A DNA stretch of 64,000 bases from Certhia americana (Eukaryota > Chordata > Aves > Passeriformes > Certhiidae): contig CM031858.1 in NCBI GenBank assembly GCA_018697195.1, forward strand, positions 131,019,241 through 131,083,240, written 5' to 3'. Below the pieces are notes generated by a model. The model made no database searches, was not told where the DNA came from, and saw only the letters and a program-made list of their open reading frames with translations. Positions 10,948-24,565 of this stretch are shown here, piece by piece. Each line of letters begins with the position of its first letter. Position 1 is the first letter of the stretch. Both the position numbers and the translations under genes were made by a program.

Positions 10948-12612
10948 GAGGTTTTACTCTTTCTTTCTCTCTCTCTCTCTTTTCTTTTTCTGTTTCTTCA
11001 TGTATTCTGGGCTTACTTTCAAGGCACACAGCACCTCACTTTTTTAAATTTAGTCCAGGCAATGCTGAAACAGCTTGTACAGAGGTCTATTATATAGATT
11101 CACCTACTGATCCAATTTTTTTTTCATTTATTTTTCCATTCTTTTCATGGTTTTCCAGTTCCTATTTCCCACAGAGTATTGTTTCTGCTTCCTATTACTC
11201 AAGATACTTTTTCTAAATCTGTTTGGCATTATTCTTAATTTGATGATGTTACTAAAATTTATCTACATATTGCGAAACCATTTCAGCTTATATATATTGA
11301 AGTTTTATTTAGGAAACATGTTTCATCAGGTCTAAAGCCCCTGAAGAACTCTTTTACTCTTCTCAAGGTTTACTGCTGATTTCCAAAAGCAAGCACAGGG
11401 ACTTTGGCTGGATTTATATGCATGTATACAACATAAAATTTTATTTCGATATATAACTTTTTACTTATGTAAAACAAACAAGCAACCAAATATAGTTGCC
11501 AATTTTAAAATATATTTGATTGCTAGTCAACTGTTAACACAGTTAATCTCTCTGTTGAACACCCCAGGCATGCAGAGGATTTGGAAATGCTAATTCCTCA
11601 TTTTGTTTTGCCTTGTTTGCTTAAACGTTTGATTAAATGTGTATAGTTTATTCCAACATATTAAGATTTCTCTTTACAAGAATGCTTGCACTGTTTTTCA
11701 GAGAGCAGGTGGCCTCTTCTTTCTGCTGTTACTTCCACTTCCCACAGTCTTACTTGTGGCTTGTCCATATGGTAGGGTATTTCTATGTTCTTTCATTAGA
11801 TGTTGTCTTCCCATAGGATGGCCTCACCCTGCTGTGTTATCTTTACTACAGTGCATGTCAGACATGTAAGTATGATTAGCTAGACCTATTTGTATGATGA
11901 AACCCCTTGTTTATGGCACACAAATTTTGACTTGTGTTTTTAGGAAGTCAGAGCCAATTGTTCGACAGCTGTTGTTTAGAATTGTTTTCTAGATGTAGGC
12001 TGGTGTTGATGGCCAACAGTAATAATGGGTTCTTCCCTGTAGAAGCAATGTCTTGTGCCTCAGAAGTGTAACCATTTCAATTACTTTAATCCTTTTCTCC
12101 AGATTTGTTTTCCCCTTCAAATCCAATCAGTCACCTGTGCTTCTCTTATTGTGTCCATCTTGTTGCATCAAATACTAATGCTTTTGTGTTGCCTGCAGGG
12201 TATGGCTAAATGGTGAAAATCCGTCTCCATCTGGTTTATTAAATGAGAGGTGCCAGCTCTTGTCTCTGCTCTGCCAGTGATGCCAGCTTTGATTACTTGC
12301 CTGTTGTCCACTCCTCCAGGCATCCTATACTCTCTCTCCTGTTGTTTCTATATTTAGGATGATGGTACATACCTAAAGGTGTAACTTTGTTCTCTTCCAA
12401 CCTTGCTTTATAAATCTGACCTTTGTTCGGTATTTATAGATTATTTCCTTTAGCTTGTTAGGTGAGTAGAGTCTGTGACTTCTGCTAAATTGTTTCACCT
12501 TGCCTTTATTTCCTGGTCACTAGAAGCCCTATCCACAGTGCTTCTGCCTTGGCTGTCTAATGTGAATACTGCAAATACCCTGTGGAACAGAGAGGGATTG
12601 TCCTTTATACAC

Positions 12613-12630
12613 TTATTATTATTGTTATTG

Positions 12631-12679
<49 letters not shown>
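12613..12679. repeat. ATT/TTA trinucleotide microsatellite
   Basis: An imperfect start with ttg interruptions leads into a pure TTA run from about 12634 to 12679, about 15 units. It gives poly-Leu and poly-Asn stretches in two opposite-strand open frames (12475-12696 and 12495-12722), which are artefacts and not genes. Confidence 0.95.
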
Positions 12680-13009
12680 GCAGGATTAAGCTTTGACTGC
12701 ATTTCTTGGCTTTTTCATTCATTGTGAATGCAGAAGAACTTTTCTTCTAAGAATAAAGAGCAGAAAGGAACCACATCTAATCTATTTGGATTTGGTCACA
12801 TTAATTTGCTTGTGACTGTGAAGCACACAAAAATACCTCAACAAGAAATATTGAAACTATATACTGTTCAGCTCTGAAAAATCCAGATTGATTCTAGGCA
12901 TTTGTGCACCAAAGAACAAAAGGATACTTTTGTCAGATGAGGGAGAGTAATCATGTGAATCAATTAAACCCAGGGGTTCTGAAGTTCCATTCATCACTCT
13001 GCCTTGTGC

Positions 13010-13075
13010 CCCTGTGGGATCTTGAGCAGGTCACAGTATTGTCTCTCTTTCCCTATTTATAAGCAATATTAATAT
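13010..13075 (+). mobile_element. Possible ancient MIR-like SINE core remnant
   Basis: The order of words tgtgggatcttgagcaggtc, then tctctctttcccta, then tttataagcaatattaata resembles the MIR core-SINE pattern of tgtgaccttgggcaagtcac, a ctctgag...tttcc block and tgtaaaa...ataata. MIR-type SINEs are old enough to survive as faint copies in bird genomes. The match is by eye, short and diverged, so chance similarity is possible. Confidence 0.4.
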
Positions 13076-16000
13076 TTCTTGAATGTTTATTTAGGATAGC
13101 ATTTGTACATTGTTTACTGTAAAGAAGACAACATTAAAAGTCAGCTCTTCTAAACTGTGTTTAAGTGGTTGGTAGTAGATTCTGCAACAATTTGCACATG
13201 CCAAAACCAAGTAATGGTTGTATTACCACATAACAGTGGGTGACCGCTGCTGATAAATAATCCATTATATAAAAATGGGGGTTTTTTTTAGGTTGATTGT
13301 TGAATCCTGCTGGATTGAGATTCAGATCTGTGGGAAGGCTCTGGCAAGAGGTGAATGACAGAGAATACAGTTCATTACATAGGAATATCATATTTTCGAA
13401 TGCAAACATTTAATAATAATTTGTTGACTGTAATTCAAAGGATTTGAGTGCAATTTGGTATTAATTCACCATGAGAGAGTTAAACCCACTGAAAAGAGCA
13501 TGAAGGAGCTGGAATTTCAAAAAACTAAAAGGCTTTTTCTTAGTTTTACATCATCAAGTACAGCATGAACTTTAGAAATCAGATTCTGGGATTCAAATGT
13601 GATTTTGCCAAAAATCTGAGTTTTGGAAACAGTGAATTCCCGGGAGGTAAGGAGGTTTTAGTTGTTCTTCTGTAATCTCTGTATTGCTTGCACCTCTTCA
13701 GGAAGCAGTTTGTGATCCTTCTTTGAAGACAGTTTGTGTCTCCTTCTGAGTATCTCTTATCTGCAGTCTCCATGGAAGGAAAGAACAATTTTCAGGGCTC
13801 CAGTTTGGGGTCTTGAGAAGGCTGCAGTCGCTGTCGGGGGGACACTGGAGTGCCAGAAATTATGTGAAGGGACCAGGCAACTTGAATACCTACTCTTTAT
13901 CTCAATGCAGCCAGAATCTGCACTGTCCACATGCAGCCAGAATCCTGGGCAGTCGAGTTCATCTGAGGGACCATCCAAAACTGTAACTCCACAAAACTGT
14001 GAGGATTTTCTCCCCTCTTCTTTTACTTAGTGTATAAGGCTGACAATCTAGGAAAACAGAAATGGTGTGCTGCAGCATCTGAGAGAATGTTAACATTTCA
14101 GTCTTGCCGGAAATGCAATGTTAATAGGCAGACCCATGAGAAAACTTTAGCAGAGCTACTTGGAATAACAAGTGCAGCTGCAACTTATGTTTTCAGAAGT
14201 GTAACTAATTTTTAGTGTCTAAAATTAAGTTTCAGTCATGCAAATCTTTGTATGGTACTTTTGAATGACAATCAGTGATGGATTCCTTTAACCCTTCCCA
14301 TATAGACTGGTATTTTTTACTTAATGGAGTATCTTAACAGTTAATGAAAGGATGCCAGAATCCAGACAATTGCAGTAAGGTGACAAAGAATTGGAGAACA
14401 CCATTGGAACGCTTTAGACTTGTGGGTGATATTTGTCCATGGAAGTTTCCTGAGAAAGAGAAGAATTCCATTCAGTCCTCTAGGGTCTCCCACATAAGAT
14501 GTCTGAAGCTTTTACTTTTGTTTAGTTTTAATCCAAATATGTTTGTGGCAGAAATTTTAGCCACAAATGCACTATTATTTCCACCTCCATATGAGTTTTT
14601 CAGGCCATTACAGAGGTTAACAGGGAGCAGAGCTTGTGAGCTGGACAGTCTGACTGTCATGGTTTCATAAGAATGGTCCTAGAGAGGCATATTTCCCCCA
14701 AATGTTTGACAAATCATGAACTTTCAAGGAGAAGCTGTTTTAGCAGCAAAGCTGCTCAATAGCTCTGGCAGCAAGAAGTGCTACTGTGTGATTTGCAGTG
14801 TATCCTGGGTCAAATCAACCATAAAACTGTTCATTGCAGGTGAACACTTCTGTTGTTAGATCAGGGATCAAGCCCTGTCCCCTTAAAACAGGAGTTTTGT
14901 TAGTACTGGTATTAATCAGTGTATAGGCTACATCACAAGATTCACCTGCAGGTCAGTGAAACTTTAGCTTCATGCAGATGAAATTATTAAAAGCCGTCTT
15001 TGAGAGCTGGGTGTACAAAGGCTTTGCAAACTGCAGGGGATGCCTCTTTGGGCTGCACTTACAGAACAATTGCTTTAAACTATTTGATAAATAGTTATGA
15101 ATTGCACACATTTGGACTTGTTCTGTAGAATTCAGTATCTGTTTCTAGACAAATTAGATTTGAAACAAATGCAATTTCTAGTGAATACACTGGAATCCAC
15201 TACGCTTACAGAGAAGTGTACTATAAAGTATTTTAGAGTAAGAAATTTTAGCTTGACAGCTGCAAGGTAATTCAGCCTATGTATATTAGCTTGTAAAAGA
15301 CAGTTCTGCTTCTAAAACATGTGTTATGCACTTCTTTCTAAGTAGGTATAGTTTTTTCCAAGATTTTCTATTTATATTATTCATGAAGTTATATACATGG
15401 TTTCAGTGTTAACAGTCATTCACAATCAGGAAGATAATTTTCTTACACACTGTACTTTGTGGGGTGGGGGAATAATAACTACTTAATACTTAATCATTGG
15501 GAAGAAAATTTCCACTTCTTGTTCTGTTACTGTCTTGCAGTGTTGCACTAAGTGATCTTCAGTGTTTTCCTGTATTGAGCCCTAAGGCTGTGGGGTGTAC
15601 ATGAGGCTGAGTGCAGGTGTCTTTCTGCATGCCTGTCTGCACAGAGGCTGCCTGAACACCATGGGCACATGGGTGAGGAGGAAGTGGGGAGGCCTCTGGT
15701 ACTCTCTGATAATCCTCTTCTCTTGGAGCTACCAGGGGTGGACTTGGTGAGCTCTGGCATTCTCACAGCTGTCACTTTTCAGGCAGTGTGGAATCTCATC
15801 ACATCCCTAAACCTATGTCACCTCAGCAATTCATCTGATCTGACTGGCTCTGTGCCTGTTTGGACTGGCTCTTGCCTGTCTTTGGACCTTGGTTCAAGTC
15901 CAAAATCATTTACATATTTTAATTCATGTACAGACTCTTAAAAGTGTTGATCATTATTGTACCAGCCTCCAGCCTGCTACCTTTTTTGCAACAACATTTT

Positions 16001-17485
16001 CCTGAGAAACGTGGATGAACTAATGAAAATGAGAGAAAATTATATTGTTTCAGAAAGTCTCTCTTCCAGCACAGACTCTCATTGGCACTCTTTATCAGAT
16101 ATTAAAGAAACCCATAAATTGCAAAAGTAGAATTGAGAATTGTCTTTTCTCTCCCATTTAGAAGATGATGAAGGAATTTCTGTATCTCCAGGATTAAATG
16201 GGAAGAGGATAAACTGTCAAACATTAGGCAAGACAATATGACCATATTGTGTATGTTGAAGAGCACAACAAACTTGATAGCAAAAACACAAAAACAAAAC
16301 AGTGAGAGTGTTGCATTTTGTCAGCAATTTCTCTCTTCCTTTTGGGGAAAGAAAATTACTTGAATTCTCAAGACTGAACTACTTTCTCAGAAAAACCCCT
16401 ACATGAATTTCCTTGTGAAAACTGCAGCGTACCTGGTGTTCTTCGTGTGTGCTCCCAAAGAAACCTGTAGCACGGGAAGATCCTCAAAACTTACTCAATC
16501 ATTCTCTCAACCAAGGTTTGTACTGGATAGTTATTTTGGGGTTTTTTTATGCCTGACTCTCTTTCCTTCCCAGACACAACTAATTGCCAGTAAAGGAACT
16601 GTTAAGAGGAAATACATACCTATTGGGACAATTTTTATTTCATCTGATGTAGATTATGAAGCTTAGAGGAGAATCTGCCATAGTCAACAAATGACAGCTG
16701 GGGAAAGAACACTCATGCATGGCATGACATTTTGCTGGGCTGCTCAATATTTAGTTGCAGTTCACTGGAGTTAAAATACTATAATAAACTTTAACAATAC
16801 ACTCTGTTCCTAAAAAGAAGTTTTCTGCTTACTTTTCTGCTTTCAGGTTCAAAAATGAAAAATTCAAGGTGTCTGTAAGTTTGAAGTAACAGGCAAGGCT
16901 TGCCTGAATTTTGGAAGTAAAAATGCACCATTCATCAGACAATGAGTTTATCAAATAAGTGTAATACACTATTAGATAAAGTTTTCTTATCACTTAAGCA
17001 TTTATAGTGCATTTTACATTGCATAAGTGGAATTGTATAATGTGTGAATTAGATCACAGGCAAATGTAATGATCAGGTGTCAGAGTCTGGAATTATGAGA
17101 GGTATTTCTTTGCATGTTTGAGAGATTTAAGAATCTCTGACACAGTGTTTTTAACCTTTGTTCATGGAAAAAGGGCTTTTAGGCTCTGAAATGAAGCACA
17201 GTTTTCAAGAGTGTGTATTAGACAGTAGAATAGTGTGTAGTTTTATCACAAGGTGAGAATTTTAGATATATGGGGTTTTAGGATGGTAAGCAGGTGATGG
17301 CAATATGGAGGAAGCACATGGCTTTTGGGTTTCTTCTTCATCTGACTCCATCTTCTGCAGTGAGGTGGCATATTATACTTGGCTTGGAACAGAGTTTAAC
17401 CTTCTAACATAGATAATAGTTATTGAAGTAGAATTATAAATACTGATTACGTGGATTGTAATATAAATATCCACGCCACTCTGAG

Positions 17486-17720
17486 GGTGGGGGCATTTTG
17501 CATTAAGCATTTTAGTATGGAGCATTAAGCATTAGGTAGTTAGTAGTTGGGGCATTTTGCATTTTGTATTTGGTAATGGGGCTTTGGAGGTTCGTGCCTT
17601 GAACCGACCTGCAAGAAAGAGCTCTGCAGGTCAGGAACAGAATGGAATGAAAATAAATAATAAATAATAAATAATGAAGAAAACAATAAGAAGAAAAGCC
17701 TTGTGGACCTGTTCTTTCAA
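17486..17720. repeat. Unclassified repeat with gcatt motifs and two stacked hairpins
   Basis: The stretch begins with repeated ggcattttgcattaagcatt-like words (about 17491-17560). It then has two adjacent perfect hairpins: ggttc/gaacc (17589-17605) and gacctgca/tgcaggtc (17606-17632). An (aataaat)n run at about 17651-17676 follows. It looks like part of an interspersed element, perhaps an LTR, but I do not recognise the family and could not find its ends. The minus-strand 76-codon frame across it has no domain character. Confidence 0.4.
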
Positions 17721-20119
17721 GATCTCTGGCTGGGGAAAACAAAATTGTACATTCTCAGATCAGCAGAAAAACAGCTGTCTGGAAGAGAAACAAAAAAATA
17801 TTTTTTAAAATCCCGAGAATCAGGTGTAGTTAAAATAGTCCCTTTCAAATGACACTACTAAAATTTCTCACTTGAGAGGGAAAATAAATGGTACTCCCCC
17901 CCATATTATTTTTACTAATATATTTTTAATTCTCATTTTTATTTGAATGGTAAAAGTATTGGGTTGTTTAACAGAACATCAAAAATGTGTTTAATATTCT
18001 ATAGAAATTAGAAGTGTGGGAGTAAAAGAAGCATTTATGCTTCTTTGTGAAGATTTTTCAGAGTTTCAGTTTTCTTCAGAAAATACTATGACTCACCTGA
18101 ACAAGTGTCTTGCAGTAGCTTTTTTTTGCTCATTCCTTGAAATTGAATCTAGTTAGTCCCTTCACTTTCTTCCCATATCCATCTAGGTTTTAAAGTCTTC
18201 TCCTCTGTTGTCCCATCCCCTTCTGTTGAGGTTAGTGGAAGTGTTTCAGTGGAAAAGGTTGTGCTAACAAAGAGAAGAAAAGATAACTAGATTTCTCCAT
18301 TTCCTCTTTTCTATTTTACTTTTGGGATTTAATCCCATGCTCTCTGAGATAATAATAACTATGTTATTCTACTGTCTAGTTTTTTATTTTTTAAAGTTCT
18401 CCTCTTTAATCCATCCACATAGTTGCCTTTGGTACTAAGATGTTTTGTCTCCTGCTGACTTCAGAAATGTTTACCTTCTGTCACAGACATTTCTACCTAA
18501 TGTTTTTTTCTTTGACTACCTTTGTATTCCTGTTGATATTCATCTTACTTTTTGCACTTTAAAAGTTTATCTCCGTGAGGCTTTGTTTGCATTGCCACAG
18601 CTTGTTGAAGTGAGATGGTATTCCTAAATACATATGAATTTAAGATTGGTTTGGTTTTTATGGAGGACAGTGTCCAAAGAACATACTGCTCTGAATGGCC
18701 GGTTGCGCGGAGAAGAAAGGAAAGAAAAAAAGCACCATCTGTATCCTGTTCTGTGAATTTGAGACCTTCTTCTGCCCCCTTTCAGACCTTGCTCCCCTCT
18801 TTTTACCTCAGTGGTTAGCTGATTAAAAGGGAGAAGTTTTACGGTGGTAAGACAAATATCCTCTATCCCTACCCTTTTCCTTCAGCTTAGTGTTGGCTGT
18901 GCGTTACCCTTTACCATGACATTCTTTTGAAAGGAGGAGGAAGCTCCCTGTACTGCCCCATGATGTATTGTATTCATTGCCAGGGCTGACTCATGTTTCT
19001 GGTGTGTATGTGTATGCCTGCATGAGGGAGAGCTTGACCCTCTCTGCTACTCCCTGTCTGTAATGAATCAGAGACTTGGAAGGACTGACACAGTACCCTG
19101 AAAGCTCTAATATGTTTTCACACCTATTTGTGCTTGATAATTTTGATGTAAATGGAGATGGTATGAAGAGCAGGTGAGTATTCTAGACAGCTAGCTCTTA
19201 GTTTGCTTTTTTATTGCTAGCCTTGTGATGCTTCTTTGTCTGATATTCTGCTTTCCAAATAAAGAAAATGTGGGTGTGTTGGTTGGTTTGGGGTTTTATT
19301 TATTTTTTGTTTGTTTGTATTTATTTATATCCTTCCTGTAAGTATAAAATATAACATTGAGGTTATATTCATTGAGGTTAACATTGAGGTTATGAGGTCA
19401 GTGAGGTTTTTTGAATTTGTTCTCTGTGTGCATTGGTCTCTGGTATTAGAGGGGGTCACTGACATATAAATAAGACGTGTGCTCAAGGCTGAGAAGCTAG
19501 GAATTCAACAAAAAAGAACATTTAAAACAAAGCCTATGAAGCCAGAATCCTTGCAGGTGCTGGCAATTTGGTTTGCCAGTGGTTTTCACCCCAGGAGCCC
19601 TCTCCTAATGTACCTATGGTAGTGTGCAGCAGGCAGCTGCGTTCTCACAAGGCAGGGATGTAAACACAGAAGGACAGAGCTTGGTGATTCATACTGAGCA
19701 GAAGGAGGCAAATCAGGTGTATGACTTAAATAGTTCCCTCAAGATGTCAGCTGCTGGAGAGTCATCCTCACGTCTGTAAGATCCAGCAAGTTTCTTTTTC
19801 AGTTGGAGAGCAGCTGATGGCAAACTTTCATTTTCTACAGATTCTTGGAAAACTGTTCTACTTTCCCAGCAGTTGGATAGTCCCAGGGTAGAATTCATTG
19901 AACTTCACTTGATCATTTTACTATTCAGAGTTGTTTCCTGCTTCTTGTTTGTCAAACCATATCTAATCCATGCTATTTTTAAAAAATTCTGTACTTATTG
20001 GAGAATTCTCTTGGTGCTTGTGTTACTGAATATTATAATGATATACAAATGTGTATATGTAAGTTATGTTCTGTAACCTAGGACATATGTAAGTGTGGCG
20101 TTTTTTGGTAAAGCCTAAT

Positions 20120-20146
20120 TTTATTGAGTGCCCAGCACTCAATAAA
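20120..20146. other. Perfect 12-bp inverted repeat with 3-base loop
   Basis: The arms tttattgagtgc (20120-20131) and gcactcaataaa (20135-20146) are exact reverse complements around cca. The right half, gcactcaataaatg, also resembles the 3' end of L2-type LINEs, so it may be a remnant of such an element. The stem is too short for a microRNA precursor. It could form a small cruciform or RNA hairpin. Confidence 0.6.
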
Positions 20147-23100
20147 TGCAGTTTTCTAAATGTTAATTTGAATGGAATCCATGTGGTGACAGAATAACAC
20201 TGTGTTCTTCAAAGGGAATTTTCCTTGGTAAGGCTGGTAGCTTCTGGAGCCTTTCTTACACTCCATTACACTTGTGCTGATGCTGCACCAGTTAAGGATT
20301 GGTGCAAAGAAATCTGGAAGAGATGCTGTGTGGCTAGATTCCAGGTATTCTAATCTTGGTAACAGACTACTATTTTATTGATCCTATTTAATTTATTTAT
20401 TTATACTATTTAAGCCCATATTTGTATAGTATTTTTACTCTGCAATTTCTTAAAATTTTCTGTGTGTATTCCTATTTGGTTTTGAATTTTACAGTCTTTT
20501 CAACTTACTGTAAACCAACAAATCAAATCTCACAAAGACAATATAAGAAGCAAACAAAGCAAGTGAATCTTGGGACAAATTATGACAGAAATACAAAATT
20601 AGACTGAATTTATTTCTTTTATATTTTGCCAAGTGGTTGTAAATGGAGGATAGTCTTGATTTCATTTTTATAGACCTAATTCTTCTGAGAAGATTAACAA
20701 TACTTTTGTCATTTTGACTAATTGCAATTACAGTTGACCTCTCTATCCAGATAATGGTGAGAATCTTGGAAGAACATACGCAGTTGGAGTGCATGAAAGG
20801 GCAGCTTTTGTTTTGTAAGGACTTTATTGTGCTGGAAAAGGGGATTTACTTGCATGGAGTTCAGGCTTTGTCATGCTGCTTGTGATGCAAGGAAAGTTAC
20901 AGGAGTGAGACACTCATGAATAGCTGCTCTCCATAGATAACTGCGAGGGCAAGATGTGTAGTTTGGAAAACTGTTTTGCTACAGTAGGTTCCATCACCCC
21001 CTTTAAAGTGTAAAGCTTTGTATGTGATATGGGGATTTTCTGTGATTTGCAGAATACACAACTGAAAAAACAAAAGCAAAGTATGTGGAAGATGTGAGCC
21101 TGTTACTGAGTTAAGGCTGTGATCTTGCTGTGGGTATAGCTAGTGATTAATATAGTCATGGTTCTATTCAGGAATGTATTTATGATTTATGTCAATATTA
21201 ACAAACTAGCTGATCTGATATGAAATTTTAGTTTATATGTGGCTCATAGAATGAATTTTGCATGAGTCCTGTAGAAAATAGGTGGTCACATATGTAAGTT
21301 GAGTCTTGCAATGTGTTTGTCTGAATAAGCAAGCTTAGATAATACTGGCAATACTTAGACAATGTTGGTTTTGTTTTTCCCAACTCTAGATTGCTTTTTG
21401 AGGTTGATGTGAAGAAAGGAGCACTGGGGGTATGTGCATACAAATTATGGCTGACATAAATCTTTCTAAGCTTTTGTATAATCAAGTTTTCATTGGTTGG
21501 ATTTTTTTTTTTCTTTTAGCCATGTTAGAGTTCTTGTAATGTCATCCTTACTTCTCCCTTTAGGAGATTGCTATCATTTCCCAAGGCTTCAGCTTGAGAT
21601 CTGTTTTCCATCAGAGCATCCAGTTTAGCTTGAAGCACTGGTTCTTACACAGTTTATTTTTCCTTGGGCATTTTAGCTTATCTTAGAGATAAGGGTTGGA
21701 AATGCAGGAACAAAGTAATGGAGCATGCAAGGTCAGCTACCACAGTAAGAAGAATTAGAACTGACCTGACACCAGCAGCACGTCTTTTAATCCACATTTT
21801 TTAGTTTCTCCACATTTGATTGTTTTACTCAGAAGAGAAACTAACTAGCTGCTTTTTGAGGTTTTTTTATCCTTCCTTTACACTTTTGTGTAAGATGCAA
21901 GCCACATCTGTTTCTTACTAGTCATTTGACATGTACTTTTAACAGAGAAAATGTGGGGGTTTTTTGGAGCCTTTTCTCTGCTCTTTTTCATACCATGACA
22001 CTTAAATACTTTCCAAGATGTGAAATCTAGGGGTTTATCAAAACCAAAATTCAACCTCTTTATCTGAATTTTATCAGCTGTTGAACAAGAATGTCAGGAT
22101 CAAACGACTATGAGTTTGTGGTAACATTAATATGTTTTCAATTAATAGTATAAATATGGATGCTAGGCAATTAAGTTGATCTAAAATCAAAACGTGTGCT
22201 TTTGTTAAGTAAAAAAAAAATAATGGAAGAACTTCTTACCATCTCTTCTGGGGATATCATATATTAAATAGCCTAATTACCCTTAAAGTTTTTCATAATT
22301 AATTTAGGGTTTGTTGGATAACAGCATTTTTCAGAGACTGTGTTTGAAGCAGCTGCTAACATCACTTCCAGGTGTTAGTGGGAAATGCCAGAGATGCATT
22401 ACCTGTGCCAATATTGTAAAGTTGAATGCTGATTCGGAGTCAGGGTTCTTTGTGATCACAATAGTTGGTTTTATATGATGCTTTCCTTTCATTTCCTTTT
22501 CAAGGTGCAAGGAATGGTAAATGCAAGAGTGTTTAATTCTTAAATTTTTTTAATAAGATCCTTCTTCTTTTGAAATAATAGTCCAAAAATCATGTTTGTT
22601 CAGACTCAATGAAAAAAGCTTTCTTGTCATCCCCCCTGCTCCCCCCTCCCCCCAAAAAATTCTTTCTCCTGATTTTCCCAAACTACATCCTGTTTGCCCT
22701 GTTTTGAGCCAAACTCAGGAATGCTTCTCTCCATCTGTTACACAGAGTCTACTAGTAATTTCTATTTTGTCAGTTCTTGCTCAGGTCTTGCCATATGGTC
22801 AGTAGCCTTTCCAGTTCTTGGTTACCTCTGCATAAAAGGCACTTAATTTACTTTACTTAGATTTTTTGATGTATTCTTTGGAACTTTATTAAGCAATTTA
22901 TTATGTAGATGATGTACTTAACACATGGCATGTTTTGCATGCATGTAAACTTTAATCAGGTGCATGCTGGGATGCTTAGTGTCTGCCACAAATGTTTTCT
23001 ATGTGAGTTCATCTTTTAGCATTAGGAATCTATAGCACTGTGGTATTGCTTTGTGTGTTTGTACTGGTCATGCTTAGGGTCCATTTCCCTTCTTGTAGAA

Positions 23101-23811
23101 ATAATTTGGGCAGTCATCCATTCCTGTCAGGTCCTAGTATCATCTGAGCTGTTGCTGGCTCTGCCTGCATGTTCCAATACTGTTTGGGGTTACCTTTGTA
23201 ATCTTGGCAGAGTAGTAGCTTGAGCATACAAATGGCACTTCCAGGTAACTTCAAGATTTATTTTTTGGGCTAGCTGCGTAAAATTTGTATATGTTCATTC
23301 ACCTGAGGTGTATAAGCATATGTGGATCATAACAAGTTGTCAGAAGCCTTACCCACAGCTGTGGTGAAACATCAGGATGGAGCATCTGCAAGAAATGTGC
23401 TTGCTGCTTAAACTGGAGAAACAAATACAGTTTTAGGGGTTTCTTTTGTTGAGCATCTGAGAAATAACAAGGACCTTGAAATCAGTGATAAAACTTGAAT
23501 TACTGCAATTCAGCATACACACCATGTTAGTACTAAGACATAAACTTGCCAGAAGATACAGGCAAAACCATTCATTTAAAATTAACAGAAACAAACAGTT
23601 TCTGCTCAATTGTTGAATGTAGGGTTTGGGTTTTTTTAACATTAGTACATGAAATTGTTATCTCTTTCTTTCTTTTTTTTTTCAGCCTGTTTATTTTACA
23701 TTGTTTGGAAAGTCCCTTGGTTAACATGCTGGATTTATCCCAAACACTCAAAGAAATATTAAACATATGCAGCAAGTTATCGCAGTTTAAAAGTAGGGAT
23801 GAGGGGTGCTG

Positions 23812-23860
23812 GGTTTTTTTTTCTGACAAAAAAAAAAAAAAAAGAAAAAAAAGAAAAAAG
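23812..23860. repeat. T-rich then A-rich low-complexity tract
   Basis: A run of about ten T, then ctgac, then a long A-rich stretch with a few G interruptions. It inflates two spurious open frames on opposite strands (23546-23866 and 23572-23829). Confidence 0.85.
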
Positions 23861-24459
23861 ATCTGAACTGAAAAGTCTACATGAGTTTATCCCACTTGAG
23901 GAGTATTACATGGCATAGGATATTTTGAGTTTCAGGTTAAATGTTATATCAAAGGTGAGCCGTGGGTCACCTGACCTGCAAAGCTGACTGATGGGAAGAG
24001 ACACTGGCCTTTGATGGAGGTTCAGCTGTAAACAACTGGGAGTAATGATTTCCTGAAGTGTTGTCACTTAATAGACAAATCTGTTTATACTCTGAAGAAG
24101 CTCCTGTAAGACCTCTGTAACTGGTTTTTAGTATTTCCTTGTCAAATACATATTTATACATATCTACTCTGCAGGTTATGTTATTGATTGCAGTATGACT
24201 TGTTATTGTTGAGAAGGATTTATTCTTCTAAATAAATAGAACTGAATTATGTCTCCCATTTTACCTAATCTATAACCTTACAAAACCTCTCCTTTCCTCC
24301 CTAAAGAATTAAATTCTGCACTAGGAATTAAATGGTTTTTTTTTTTCCCAGTTTAGAAGTCTTAAAAATAACCCAATTTAATTTTTTTGTTTGTTTGTTT
24401 AAATGTATAAAAAATGTATCTGCTGCTGTGAGAAGGCTCACAGGTGAAAATTTTCATGC

Positions 24460-24565
24460 ATTGTGCATGGTTCTGGGAAACTGGTTTTAGGTGGCCCGCT
24501 CGAGCAGGGAGGTTGGTCCAGATGATGCCCAGAGGTTCCTGCCAGCCTGTTCTGCAATTCTGTTA
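24460..24565 (+). mobile_element. CR1 LINE 3' tail fragment
   Basis: Contains ggttttaggtggcccgctcg, agcagggaggttggtccaga, tgatgcccagaggttcctgc and cagcctgttctgcaattctg. These match the last 100 or so bases of CR1 in sense orientation, ending in a degenerate attctg tail. It is a severely 5'-truncated insertion, typical for CR1, about 400 bp upstream of exon B. Confidence 0.85.

Noticed and set aside
14655..14700. tgtcatggtttcataagaat as a possible LTR or transposon start
   Set aside because: Only the first bases resemble a repeat terminus; no matching end or family recognised.
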